A stretch of 64,000 bases of DNA from Bacteroides sp. (GCF_028690125.1 NZ_JAQVBV010000007.1:124001-188000); one strand, 5' to 3'; positions 8,589 to 17,441 are shown, counted from the stretch's first letter. Notes: generated by a model from the letters alone, not told the origin. Translations and numbers: made by a program.

Positions 8589-10631
8589 TTAGAAACGAAC
8601 ACTGATGAAGCCTCTCGCATTGAAAGGAGTTCCCGGTGTGAAATGCATTTCGGTCACAGGCTCCGGCTCTCCTTCTAAACGGGTTTCGGTAGAGAACTGG
8701 GCTTCGTCCCACGAAGTATTAAATAAATTCTCGATGGTTGCTCCAAAGGTGAATCTCTTATACGTATAAGTAGCATTGAAATCTGCTACGAAATATCCCT
8801 TTGCCTTGAGACTATAATCTTCGTTAGCAGGGCGGTCGCCCAGATAACGGCATTTCAGACTTGCTGTGAATGCTTTCCATTGGTAACTGAGTCCGGTGAC
8901 AAAGGTATGTACAGGAGCCAGCGGAACATAATTTTCACCTTTCGGCTCGTCAATTGCACGTGCATGGCTATACGTATAGTCTGCCTGAAAGTAGAACCGG
9001 TTGATGAACTGCCAGCGCAGCCCGAAGTCGAATCCGTTTCTGCGAGTCTTGCCACTAGGTTCCACCACAGCTTCGTCGCCTACATAAACAAATTCCTGCT
9101 GCATCCACAAATACCATGCGGTAGCGTTAATCATCAGAGTTGGCAGCGGTTTCCATAGCACTCCGAAATCTCCTCCATAAGCGGCAGGAAGCACCTTTTT
9201 TCCATCTTGCACCACTACCACACGGGCATCGTTGCTATGAAATCCTTTTCCTAATTTAAGCAGGAATTGCAGGTTAGAATTCATATGATAAATAAAGTTG
9301 AGTTTTGGGCTGACAATTGCCTGTGAAACTTTCGGATCTTTATATTCTGTTAGTGTACGGTCTACATAATCGAAGTTGAAATAATCCAGACGTACGGCAG
9401 GGTTAATCATCCATTTTTTCCATTCAATATTGAATCCTGCATATCCGAACATACTGCTTTCGCCTACATCCCCCAGAGCAAATGTTCCGATTCGCTGCCG
9501 GCTGATGGTATGATAAAGGGCTAGGTCGTTAATCTGGTCATAGCGGAATCCGATGCCCGCTTTCAGTTGCCAGTGGCTTGATTTTACGTGGAATGTCTGG
9601 TTATATTCGGAATTGGCTCCTCCCAGTAGACGGTTCTCGCGTTGGTTGATCTGATCACCGTTTTCAGGATCGTTCAGGAAAAAAGTAAAGTTGGAATAAA
9701 GGTTGAAACGATAGTAGGACATCCAGGCTGTGCTCCTAATTTCGGCTCCATTACCCAATATCTGCATATGCGTCAGGTTCAGGTTAGTCCGATCGGTATT
9801 TCCGCCTTCTGTATCGTCCAGAGCTCCAAAACGACTGATAATTCCTTGGTCTACGGCACGTTGAGGAATCTGTCCTGAAGCATTCCATGTACTATTGAAG
9901 TGAGACAGCATGACGCTGAACCGTGAGTCTGTATTCCAATGTGTGTATTTTGTCATCAGGTTGAACCGCTTGAAGTTCTGTGGAGAGTCAAAGTATCCGT
10001 CACTCGTCAGGAATGAACTGCTGACATAGAAACTTTCTTTCTGGTTATTGAGGAAGGAGAACGAAGCCCTCATCCGTTGGGTGTTGAATTGCCCGATTTC
10101 AAGAGCACCTTCGTTTTCCATCCGATCTTTAGTTTTAAAAGCTACGTACCCTGCCGTAGCGAGGTCACCTTTAGTCACGTTGTAAGGTCCTTTGTCGAAA
10201 TCAATCGACTCAATAGTCTCCGGCTGCAGAAAGTGCAGGTCGGCATATCCCTGTCCGTGGGCATGAGACACCATATTGACGGGCATTCCGTCTACCGATA
10301 TATTGATGTCCGTTCCGTGATCGATATCGAATCCGCGTAGGAACATTTGTTCAGCTTTTCCACCTCCGGCATGCTGGGCAATGAATAATCCCGGAACGAA
10401 GCGTAATACTTCTTGTGAAGAATTGACCGGATTGATCTTCAAATCTACTTTGGAAATCTCGTTCAGGTGATTAAGCTGTTTCATGATGACTACTTCTTTG
10501 AGAGTAATATTTCGTAGCGTGTCATGTAGAACCATTAACGTATCATGTGGAAGTACGTTAAATCCGTAGGCCGTTGTTGAGATCCCTAGGCCAAATACAG
10601 AAAGGAAGGTTAAATACATTTTTGTTTTCAT
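8589..10631 (-). CDS. TonB-dependent outer-membrane receptor, candidate nickel uptake
   Basis: A 680-residue outer-membrane receptor with an N-terminal signal peptide (to about residue 23), a possible TonB box (LKEVVIM), a plug domain with FVPGLFIAQHAGGGKAEQMFLRGFD, and a beta-barrel that ends in the aromatic signature GFISVRF. It lacks the carboxypeptidase-D-like N-terminal extension of SusC proteins, so it is a classical receptor and not a glycan importer. The plug has a His-rich stretch (VSHAHGQGYADLHF) that could touch a metal. The gene leads the fluC-urease operon, so nickel or a nickel chelate is the favoured substrate by context. This is inference; iron or cobalamin is not excluded. 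Confidence 0.88.
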   Translation of the reverse strand: MKTKMYLTFLSVFGLGISTTAYGFNVLPHDTLMVLHDTLRNITLKEVVIMKQLNHLNEISKVDLKINPVNSSQEVLRFVPGLFIAQHAGGGKAEQMFLRGFDIDHGTDINISVDGMPVNMVSHAHGQGYADLHFLQPETIESIDFDKGPYNVTKGDLATAGYVAFKTKDRMENEGALEIGQFNTQRMRASFSFLNNQKESFYVSSSFLTSDGYFDSPQNFKRFNLMTKYTHWNTDSRFSVMLSHFNSTWNASGQIPQRAVDQGIISRFGALDDTEGGNTDRTNLNLTHMQILGNGAEIRSTAWMSYYRFNLYSNFTFFLNDPENGDQINQRENRLLGGANSEYNQTFHVKSSHWQLKAGIGFRYDQINDLALYHTISRQRIGTFALGDVGESSMFGYAGFNIEWKKWMINPAVRLDYFNFDYVDRTLTEYKDPKVSQAIVSPKLNFIYHMNSNLQFLLKLGKGFHSNDARVVVVQDGKKVLPAAYGGDFGVLWKPLPTLMINATAWYLWMQQEFVYVGDEAVVEPSGKTRRNGFDFGLRWQFINRFYFQADYTYSHARAIDEPKGENYVPLAPVHTFVTGLSYQWKAFTASLKCRYLGDRPANEDYSLKAKGYFVADFNATYTYKRFTFGATIENLFNTSWDEAQFSTETRLEGEPEPVTEMHFTPGTPFNARGFISVRF

Positions 10632-11109
10632 AAGTAAGGTTTTGATTATCTAATACGGAATAGAGTAACATAACTACTCTGATTATGTTCAGGGCGTAGA
10701 TGAAACTTTTCTAATTGATCATGTAAAATTTATGTCAAATATTCAAATAAAAAGAAAAGACTGGGTAAGGCTATTTATAATAAAACCTAGTTTCTGAATC
10801 CCTTTTGCAGAAAGTGTTTGACGTATTGATGCTAACAATAGAAAAACTATTAGTGGATATACAGAAATATCAAAATTGTTCTTATTTGCGAAAAGTAGAA
10901 AGTTTCAGCATGATAGAGAATACTTTTAATCTATTCATTCGTAGTTTGAGCAACAAGAGGTGCAAATTTAGATGTGCTTAATGATATTACTAACGAAGGC
11001 AGAAAAAGTTCGATTAAAAAATCTAAAAAATGATATGTTACAACATTTAATACTAATTTATTGTTAGATAGTATGCTGTGAATCAGCATTTTTATATATT
11101 TGTGAAAAA

Positions 11110-11131
11110 ATAATAGGGAAATCCCTATTAT
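11110..11131. promoter_or_regulatory. Perfect 10-bp-arm palindrome, candidate operator
   Basis: Two arms of ten bases (ATAATAGGGA and its exact complement) are separated by two bases. The centre lies about 65 bases upstream of the transcription start expected from the -7 box at 11172. A second, weaker GGGA...TCCC pair follows at about 11137-11150. The position upstream of a promoter, with no gene ending here, favours an operator over a terminator. Confidence 0.5.
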
Positions 11132-11171
11132 CGTTTGGGGAAAATCTCCCTTTAATGGAGAATCTCTTCTT

Positions 11172-11179
11172 TATCTTTG
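11172..11179 (+). promoter_or_regulatory. Bacteroides-type -7 box (TATCTTTG)
   Basis: This exact match to the TAnnTTTG consensus lies about 40 bases upstream of the gene at 11221. A TTTA at 11151-11154 could be a weak -33 element, 17 bases away. Confidence 0.55.
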
Positions 11180-11220
11180 TAAAGTGAAAAAGTATAAGTA
11201 ATTATATAAACCGAGATGAT

Positions 11221-12588
11221 ATGAAAAAGATTGTTTATTTCCTGCTGATTGCTTTATGCCTCCCGCTAGGCCTGAGGGCACAAAGCGCTGATGATGACCT
11301 TTATTTCATCCCTTCTAAGGACAAAAAGGAGAAAAAAGAAACTCCGGTCAAGAAGGAACCGATGAGACAGGTCACGACCAACATCTATACCTCACCGGGT
11401 ACTACGGTCGTTGTTCAGGACCGTAAGGGAAAAACACGAGATGTGGATGAATATAATCGCCGTTACGATGCTCGCGACAACGAGTTCGAAGTGGAGAATG
11501 ATACTTTATATATTAAAGGAGAGAGGAGTTCTGATTTAGATGGTGAATGGGTGAATGGTGAGTTTGACGGAAGCCAGGAAGATTATGAATATGCAGAACG
11601 CATTATTCGTTTCCGTAATCCTCGTTTCTCTGTTAGCATCAATAGCCCTCTCTATTGGGATATGATCTATGGAGCTAATTCGTGGGACTGGAACGTTTAC
11701 ACCGATGGATTTTATGCTTATGCGTTCCCTACATTTGGTAATCCATATTGGTGGGATTGGCGTTACAACTCCTATGGTTCAGGTTGGAACTATGGCTGGG
11801 GCTGGAATTATGGCTGGGGCTGGAACCGTCCTTACTGTGGTTGGGGATATTATCCTGATTATTATGGCAGCTACTGGGGTGGCTGGTATGGCGGTGGCTC
11901 ATGGGGACATCATCATCATTGGGGGGGTGGCCCGAGCTGGGGAGGCGTAAGCCGACCTTATTATGGTGGACGTAGTGTACTGAATGCCAATAATCGTGCC
12001 CGTTATAGTAGTGGTTCATCATCTTACTCCAGACGGGGTGAGGGAAGCCGTTCCAACTATCAGGGAAGTTCTGTTCGTGGATCATCCAACGGAAGAGTCG
12101 TAGGTACTCGGGTTCCTACAAATTCCCGTGTTGAGGGAACATCCGGTACTCGAGGCGAAGCATCTCGTCGTGGTTCATCTACATATACGCGTCCTAGTAG
12201 TACACGTGATAATACGTCGGGAACTACTGCAAGAGAACCATCCACCTATCGTCGGAGTTCATCTACTGAAACTCGTAGAAGTTCTTCTTACTCTCGTGGT
12301 AATTCTTCTTCATCTTCTCGTGGAAGTTCAACCTATTCACGTGGCAGCTCGTCCTCTACTCGTAGCAGTTCAACGTATTCACCGGGTTCTAGTCGCAGTT
12401 CGTCACCGTCCTACACTCCTTCCCGAAGTAGTAGTCCATCCTATACTCCTTCTCGTAGCAGTAGCCCATCTTATAGTAGCCCTTCTTCCGGTGGAAGTTC
12501 TCGTAGTAGCGGTGGCAGTAGTAGTGGTTCTTCACGTAGTTCCGGTGGTGGCTCTTCGCGTTCATCAGGCGGCGGTAGTAGAAGATAG
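11221..12588 (+). CDS. Secreted low-complexity Trp/Gly/Tyr- and Ser/Arg-rich protein
   Basis: A 455-residue protein of unknown function with a clear signal peptide (to about residue 20, LGLRAQ). Residues 21-140 form a charged, ordinary-looking domain. Residues about 150-245 are packed with Trp, Tyr and Gly, including the tandem NYGWGWNYGWGW and a HHHH cluster. The last 150 residues are almost only Ser, Arg, Gly, Thr and Tyr, with repeated PSYTPSRSSS units. Such tails suggest a disordered or surface-exposed adhesive or matrix protein, but no enzyme motif is visible. The gene is followed after 53 bases by an outer-membrane protein gene, which suggests a shared role at the cell surface. Similar proteins have been labelled 'vitellogenin-like' in Bacteroides, which is a composition effect and not homology. 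Confidence 0.8.
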   Translation: MKKIVYFLLIALCLPLGLRAQSADDDLYFIPSKDKKEKKETPVKKEPMRQVTTNIYTSPGTTVVVQDRKGKTRDVDEYNRRYDARDNEFEVENDTLYIKGERSSDLDGEWVNGEFDGSQEDYEYAERIIRFRNPRFSVSINSPLYWDMIYGANSWDWNVYTDGFYAYAFPTFGNPYWWDWRYNSYGSGWNYGWGWNYGWGWNRPYCGWGYYPDYYGSYWGGWYGGGSWGHHHHWGGGPSWGGVSRPYYGGRSVLNANNRARYSSGSSSYSRRGEGSRSNYQGSSVRGSSNGRVVGTRVPTNSRVEGTSGTRGEASRRGSSTYTRPSSTRDNTSGTTAREPSTYRRSSSTETRRSSSYSRGNSSSSSRGSSTYSRGSSSSTRSSSTYSPGSSRSSSPSYTPSRSSSPSYTPSRSSSPSYSSPSSGGSSRSSGGSSSGSSRSSGGGSSRSSGGGSRR

Positions 12589-12641
12589 TATAGGCAAAAT
12601 AACAGTAAGAAGGTAAATGGATTGACTAAAGATATAAAGTT

Positions 12642-14249
12642 ATGAAGAATATAGGTAAAATAACCCTAATTGGTGCACTTCTCTTTTGTATGGGTAGCGC
12701 GTATGCACAGCCTACTATCTATGATGCCAATCGTTGGATGGGGAGTGACTTGAATGGAACTGCACGTTTCATTGGTATGGGTGGCGCTATGGGAGCATTA
12801 GGAGGTGACATCTCAACTATGGGAACCAACCCTGCCGGAATTGGTATATATCGTAGTAATGATGTAATGCTATCTTTTGGTTTTGCCAATTTAGGCTCCA
12901 AACAATCAGCAGGCGGACCAAGTGTAGATAAATTTCGTGGCTCTTTTGATAATGCCGGATTTGTGCTCTCAACGAAGATAGGAAATTATTCCTCTTTACG
13001 CTTTGTGAATTTCGGTTTCAATTATCGCCGTACGAAATCTTTTGATAAGAATATGGTGATGAACGGAACTTTCGGAGCATCTCAAACGGAGACTATGGCA
13101 AGAATGCTGAACGAAGATGATAATGGTCAGCATGCATCATTCTTTCCAGAAACTCTCAACCGGAAAGATGCCTATACGAATCCGGATATACCTTGGCTTG
13201 GACTATTGGGATATGACGCACATTTAGCTGTTCCTGAATATATTGAAAATACAGAAAAACCGGAAGAGGGAGAAAAGTTTAATGGTTATCTTTCATATTA
13301 TCAAGATGATGATAAGGTAAGACAAGCTTATACAGCTCGTGAAAGAGGAGGTCTGCATTCTTACGATTTCAATGTCTCTTTCAATTTCTATGATCGTTTT
13401 TATATGGGTGCAACTATTGGCGCATATAGTATAGACTATAAACGTACAAGCCTTTATAAAGAGGACTTTACTGATAAACAAGGTAATGAACAAGGTGGTT
13501 ATGATCTGGGTAATGACTTCTGGTCAGATGGTAGTGGAGTTGATTTAAAGTTAGGATTCATCTGGCGTCCTATTGAAAGTTCTTCTTTCCGTATCGGAGG
13601 TGCAATCCATACTCCAACTTTCTATTCCATAACCGAGCGTAACCGTGCATTTATTAATTATGATTTGAATGTAGAAGGTTTAGCACCGGGGTTTGCTGAA
13701 CCGGTTGATCGTAACGGTAATCCGATGGATGGTGAGTTTAAGTATCGTTTGGTAACACCGTGGAAGTTTAATTTGAATACAGGATATACATTCGGTTCTG
13801 TTGCCGCAGTAGGCTTGGAATATGAATATATGGATTACTCATCTGCTAAGATGAAAAATCCTGATGGAGAGACTCTGCAACAGACTGATGACATGAAAAC
13901 AATGATGGATGGAGTTCATACGTTCCGTGCAGGAGTTGAATTTAAATTGGCTCCGGAATTTGCTTTCCGTTTGGGATATAATCATGTTACAGCTTCAATG
14001 AAGTCGAGTGCTTTTAAATATTTACAGGACAATTCAATCCGCACGGATACGGAATATGCAAATGCCGGAAGAACTAATAATTACACTTTGGGGTGTGGTT
14101 ATCGCGGAGAAATGTTTTATGTAGACATGGCCTATCAATATAGTCATTACAAAGAAGATTTCTATGCTTTCTTCAATAGGCATTTGGAAGGAACACAATT
14201 AAACAATGACAATCATAAAGTAGTCCTCACTGTAGGATTACACTTTTAA
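12642..14249 (+). CDS. OmpP1/FadL-family outer-membrane protein
   Basis: A 535-residue protein with a signal peptide (MKNIGKITLIGALLFCMGSAYAQ) and an outer-membrane barrel. Right after cleavage it has SDLNGTARFIGMGGAMGALGGDISTMGTNPAGIGIY, which is the conserved N-terminal block of the FadL/OmpP1/TodX hydrophobic-substrate transporters of Bacteroidota. Alternating beta strands run to the C-terminus, which ends in the aromatic VVLTVGLHF. Members have sometimes been labelled hemin receptors, for which I see no support. It is probably co-transcribed with the low-complexity protein gene upstream and ends at a hairpin terminator. Confidence 0.85.
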   Translation: MKNIGKITLIGALLFCMGSAYAQPTIYDANRWMGSDLNGTARFIGMGGAMGALGGDISTMGTNPAGIGIYRSNDVMLSFGFANLGSKQSAGGPSVDKFRGSFDNAGFVLSTKIGNYSSLRFVNFGFNYRRTKSFDKNMVMNGTFGASQTETMARMLNEDDNGQHASFFPETLNRKDAYTNPDIPWLGLLGYDAHLAVPEYIENTEKPEEGEKFNGYLSYYQDDDKVRQAYTARERGGLHSYDFNVSFNFYDRFYMGATIGAYSIDYKRTSLYKEDFTDKQGNEQGGYDLGNDFWSDGSGVDLKLGFIWRPIESSSFRIGGAIHTPTFYSITERNRAFINYDLNVEGLAPGFAEPVDRNGNPMDGEFKYRLVTPWKFNLNTGYTFGSVAAVGLEYEYMDYSSAKMKNPDGETLQQTDDMKTMMDGVHTFRAGVEFKLAPEFAFRLGYNHVTASMKSSAFKYLQDNSIRTDTEYANAGRTNNYTLGCGYRGEMFYVDMAYQYSHYKEDFYAFFNRHLEGTQLNNDNHKVVLTVGLHF

Positions 14250-14291
14250 CAGAACAGTTTTCAATTTCTATAATAACTTTTGTGTGTAAGG

Positions 14292-14350
14292 AAAATCCCT
14301 GGAATGCCGAGTGTCTAAGGCATTGCCGGGGATTTGTATTTGTATTTTTT
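14292..14350 (+). terminator. Hairpin terminator after OmpP1 gene
   Basis: Arms of about 15 bases (left AATCCCTGGAATGCC, right GGCATTGCCGGGGATT, with two mismatches) flank a short loop and are followed by a T-rich run ending at 14350. It ends the 11221-14249 transcript. Confidence 0.75.
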
Positions 14351-14460
14351 ACATTGTGGAATGATCGAGTCCGATAGCCGTTTTAATATAGTTTCTTGAA
14401 TAATTCAATATAGTATCATAAAATAATAATATAATTGTATTCGATCTTATTATGAATACC

Positions 14461-14468
14461 TATTTTTG
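14461..14468 (+). promoter_or_regulatory. Candidate -7 box (TATTTTTG)
   Basis: This TAnnTTTG match lies about 50 bases before the oxidoreductase at 14518. The ATTG at 14434-14437 is the only nearby -33 candidate, at 23 bases, which is longer than the usual 19-21. Confidence 0.4.
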
Positions 14469-14517
14469 TGTTGTAAAACATTAATAATAAAAATAATATT
14501 ATTAAAATTGTAGCGAT

Positions 14518-15738
14518 ATGAAAAGAAAAGAATTTATAAAAACCTCATTAGCACTAATGATTTCGCCCTTAGTCTGTGCAGATTTGTTTTCTAGTGTAAG
14601 AACTGATGCATATAATATCAAACCTGTCCGGATCGGATTTATTGGTTGTGGAGGTCGCGGAACAAGTGTCATTTCTGAAATGTCTCGAAATAGTAATTTA
14701 CACATTATTGCTCTTGCTGATCTTTTTCAGGATAAATTAGATAGAGCTTTAGAAACGGTAAACAAGTTAAATCTTGCCAAAGGACTTTCAGCAGTAAAGC
14801 CAGAAAATATATATCGAGGAGAGTCTGCCTATAAGCAATTACTAGCCAACAAAGATGTGGATGCTGTACTTATCTCTACTCCTGCTTATGCCCATCCATT
14901 TATTTTTGAAGCAGCTGTAAAAGAAAACAAACATATTTATTGTGAAAAACCTTCTGCACACGATGTGTATGGTACTCTTAAAATATTGGAATGTTCATCT
15001 GGCATATCAGATAAAAGTGTAACATTTGGATATCAGATTCGCTATGCATCTCCATTCCAAGAAATGGTAAAACGAATTCACGACGGTGCTATTGGAGATA
15101 TTGTTACCGTTCAACTGTTTTATAACTCATGCGAAGTACCACAAAACAAACCGATTGGAACATCTGATGATGAATTCAGAATAAGAAACCATTTTCACTT
15201 CTTGAATCTTTCGGGAGGTATACTTAATGATCAGGCAATACATATGCTAGATGTTTGTAACTGGGTACTCGAATCAACCCCTATGTCAGCTATTGGTTTG
15301 TGCAATAAAAAAGGAAATTTAGGATTTGGTGACACCTATACAAATTATCAAATTATTTATGAATATCCTAAAAGCATAAATGTAGCCCTTCAATGTTACC
15401 AAGTCGGTCCTGAGTTTGGAGATGTAAGTGCACGTTTCATTGGAACTAAAGGATGGGCAGAAACTCACTACTCGGGCGGTGTATTTATTAAAGGTGAACA
15501 TCCTTGGAAAGCGGAAAATGGGAATGGAATATTCGATGCAGACACAAACAAGGGCAAATCATTTGTCGATAGTATTCAAAGCAAGCGTTACATTAATGAA
15601 ATTAAAGCAGGAACGAATTCAACTCTAACTGCATTGCTGGGAAGAGAAGCAGCTATCTCTGGCAAAAAAGTATATTGGGATGATCTAATCGCTAAAAAAG
15701 AAAATCTATCTCCAAATTTGAACCTAAAACAATTCTAG
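14518..15738 (+). CDS. Gfo/Idh/MocA-family oxidoreductase with export signal
   Basis: NAD(P)-dependent sugar or glycoside dehydrogenase of 406 residues. An N-terminal segment (MKRKEFIKTSLALMISPL) looks like the Tat-type signal of periplasmic members of this family, with a Lys-Arg-Lys motif in place of a strict twin Arg. The Rossmann motif IGFIGCGGRGTSV follows at about residue 39, then the family's EKP motif (HIYCEKPSAHDVYG) and the C-terminal alpha/beta domain. It is AT-rich compared with the genes on its left. Just downstream is the wreck of a TIM-barrel gene, the same neighbour pair that is intact at 30246-32406. The substrate is unknown. Confidence 0.85.
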   Translation: MKRKEFIKTSLALMISPLVCADLFSSVRTDAYNIKPVRIGFIGCGGRGTSVISEMSRNSNLHIIALADLFQDKLDRALETVNKLNLAKGLSAVKPENIYRGESAYKQLLANKDVDAVLISTPAYAHPFIFEAAVKENKHIYCEKPSAHDVYGTLKILECSSGISDKSVTFGYQIRYASPFQEMVKRIHDGAIGDIVTVQLFYNSCEVPQNKPIGTSDDEFRIRNHFHFLNLSGGILNDQAIHMLDVCNWVLESTPMSAIGLCNKKGNLGFGDTYTNYQIIYEYPKSINVALQCYQVGPEFGDVSARFIGTKGWAETHYSGGVFIKGEHPWKAENGNGIFDADTNKGKSFVDSIQSKRYINEIKAGTNSTLTALLGREAAISGKKVYWDDLIAKKENLSPNLNLKQF

Positions 15739-15849
15739 TACAATATATTTGTAAATTATGTATGTAATACAATAATATATAATCATAAAATATATATATT
15801 TTATCAATTAAAACAAGCTTTAAGCAAATACGAATATCTTTTACAACAC

Positions 15850-16255
15850 TAATTGGGATACTTGGAGGTGGAGTGTGGAGTTTTACAGAGTGAACACAAC
15901 CATTGGACTAGTCCCTAAATAAGATATAGAAGCTAAAGTCGCGGAATTGCGTAAGATGATTGATTTATGTCAAATTTTAGGTATACTTGCTATATATTCT
16001 CACTTTGGATTTAGACCTGAGTCACCGTCATCCCAAGTTTATGCGGAATTCGTTGGGGTAATGAAAAACTTAGCTTTATATGCAAAAATAGAGATATAAT
16101 GATTTTTTTTGAAACAGGACAAGCAACTCCTATAACACTTATGCGAACTATAAATGACATAGATACAGACAATGTTTTATAGATTGTGATTTAGCAATAT
16201 ATGGTAAAGCAAGCTCACTTGATGGAGTCAAAATGTTTGGTTCACTAATCAATCT
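15850..16255 (+). pseudogene. Decayed TIM-barrel sugar isomerase/epimerase-like gene
   Basis: No open frame survives, but conceptual translation across several frameshifts and stops rebuilds a protein close to the intact gene at 31522-32406. Matching blocks are KMIDLCQILGILAIYSHFGF versus KMIDFCVMADIPAMHSHFGF, MIFFETGQATPITLMR versus MIYFETGQETPTTLIR, and DCDLAIYGKASSLDGV versus the intact DLANLLMYGKANSLDAV region. The frame changes near 16090 and 16180, and stop codons lie inside. The first 90 or so residues and the C-terminal 60 or so are missing. With the oxidoreductase upstream, it was once a two-gene unit like the one at 30246-32406. Confidence 0.85.
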
Positions 16256-16326
16256 GATAATCTGAATCATCAACTTGAGCAGGCTTACTGTGATAGAAAG
16301 GTTACAGATATGAACTAATTAGGTTA
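16250..16326. repeat. Imperfect direct repeat, left copy
   Basis: About 77 bases that align with 17364-17441. Shared blocks include ATCTGAT, AACTTGnGCAGnCTTA and ATATGAACTAATnAGGnTA. The two copies lie on both sides of the AraC-type regulator gene. Confidence 0.55.
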
Positions 16327-16340
16327 GAAATGTTATGATC

Positions 16341-17174
16341 CTATTTTGAATTTTTAGTCCTGAACTGCTTTGGTGAGCACCCCATTTCCATAAGGAATAC
16401 TCGATTGAAATAGGAAATATTATTGAATCCATTTTCATACGCAATGGTTGAAATTGAGAGATCTGTATTGTTTAATTTATCACAACAAGCATGAATGCGT
16501 AGTCGGTTAATATATTGGCTGAATGTAAGTGTCGTGTGCTTTTTAAAAAATTTGCATAGATTACTTACTGACATATTGTGCTTATTAGCAATATTTTTTA
16601 ATGTTAATTCATTTTGATAGTTTTGTTGTATATAATTGAGTATTTTATTGATTCGGTTTTGTTGATCGAGGTTATAATTGATTGATGTAGTAATATTCAT
16701 TATAGAATGAATTTGCTTAAACATGGTATTAAGCAGTTTTATAAAAATTATAACTTTTTCAATACCATTTGCCTTTTCTGTTTTTTCTAGAATAGATAAA
16801 ATGGTTTTGTTTGGAGGGGAAAACTGTATATAGGTGTTGAGTAACTTAAATTGCTTAATAATAAATGAAAATTCGGGAAGAGTCAAGAAGGTATTGAGTA
16901 TTTGTTTGGAAAATTGAACTACTGTCACACTGGCACTACTTGTTGTTGGATACCATGTATGTGAAATCATACTATTTACAAGAACAAAATCTCCATTACT
17001 ATATGAATCGACTTTACCTCCAATAATTCGTTGTCCATAACCTGAATTTATGAAGACGATTTCATACTCATCATGGTGATGAACGTGAAATTGTATATCA
17101 TTACCGCTAAAGTGTAAAGTTGATACACTAAACTCTGAGAGCTTGTATGATAAATCTTGATAGTCGCTTTTCAT
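16341..17174 (-). CDS. AraC-family transcriptional regulator
   Basis: A 277-residue regulator. The N-terminal half is a cupin-like sensor with FHVHHHDEYEIVFINSGYGQRIIGG, where the His cluster is the usual sugar-sensing cupin fingerprint. The C-terminal 100 residues form the double helix-turn-helix: LTLKNIANKHNMSVSNLCKFFKKHTTLTFSQYINRLRIHACCDKL and then ISTIAYENGFNNISYFNRVFLMEMGCSPKQFR. It is very AT-rich and transcribed toward the pseudogene. The neighbouring oxidoreductase at 14518 is its likely target, by position only. It is flanked by imperfect direct repeats. Confidence 0.9.
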   Translation of the reverse strand: MKSDYQDLSYKLSEFSVSTLHFSGNDIQFHVHHHDEYEIVFINSGYGQRIIGGKVDSYSNGDFVLVNSMISHTWYPTTSSASVTVVQFSKQILNTFLTLPEFSFIIKQFKLLNTYIQFSPPNKTILSILEKTEKANGIEKVIIFIKLLNTMFKQIHSIMNITTSINYNLDQQNRINKILNYIQQNYQNELTLKNIANKHNMSVSNLCKFFKKHTTLTFSQYINRLRIHACCDKLNNTDLSISTIAYENGFNNISYFNRVFLMEMGCSPKQFRTKNSK

Positions 17175-17363
17175 GGATATTTTAGTCTGAATAATTTAAT
17201 TGCTATATATCGAGTCTTGAATTCAATTTACCTCTGTGAACAGAATAAAATAAATCCAGTAAAAAACAAATTGAGAACCTGAAAGATTACTTACCTTTTA
17301 CCGTTTCATTCAAAATAAAAGCTAGCCTTAATCTTTTAGAACTCTCAGGCAATATATTTAATT

Positions 17364-17441
17364 ATTTATCTGATTTTCTGTGACTAACTTGCGCAGACTT
17401 ATTTTAGGGAGAAAAACCATACATATGAACTAATCAGGCTA
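17364..17441. repeat. Imperfect direct repeat, right copy
   Basis: Partner of 16250-16326, ending at the stop codon of the deaminase gene. The copies are diverged but align along their length with few gaps. Confidence 0.55.

Larger units (their letters stand above)
10632..11220. other. 589-base divergent intergenic region
   Basis: This AT-rich gap separates the receptor gene (leftward) from the gene at 11221 (rightward). It holds a -7 promoter box and a strong palindrome on the right side (listed separately), and a possible leftward -7 box at 10963-10970 that reads TAAATTTG on the minus strand. If that box is used, the receptor would have a leader of about 320 bases. I looked there for the conserved box of a cobalamin riboswitch and did not see it. 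No ORF of coding character is present. Confidence 0.5.

Noticed and set aside
10632..10970. Possible cobalamin or nickel riboswitch in the long leader of the receptor gene
   Set aside because: No conserved cobalamin box or other recognisable aptamer was found on the minus strand; only a weak promoter box.
11788..11823. Tandem 18-base repeat in the Trp/Gly-rich region
   Set aside because: It is an in-frame coding repeat (NYGWGW unit) of the protein, not a separate element.
12128..12616. A 162-codon open frame overlapping the Ser/Arg-rich tail of the gene at 11221
   Set aside because: It lies in the +2 frame of a low-complexity repeat, has Val/Leu/His-only composition and no signal or known motif; it is a by-product of biased codons.
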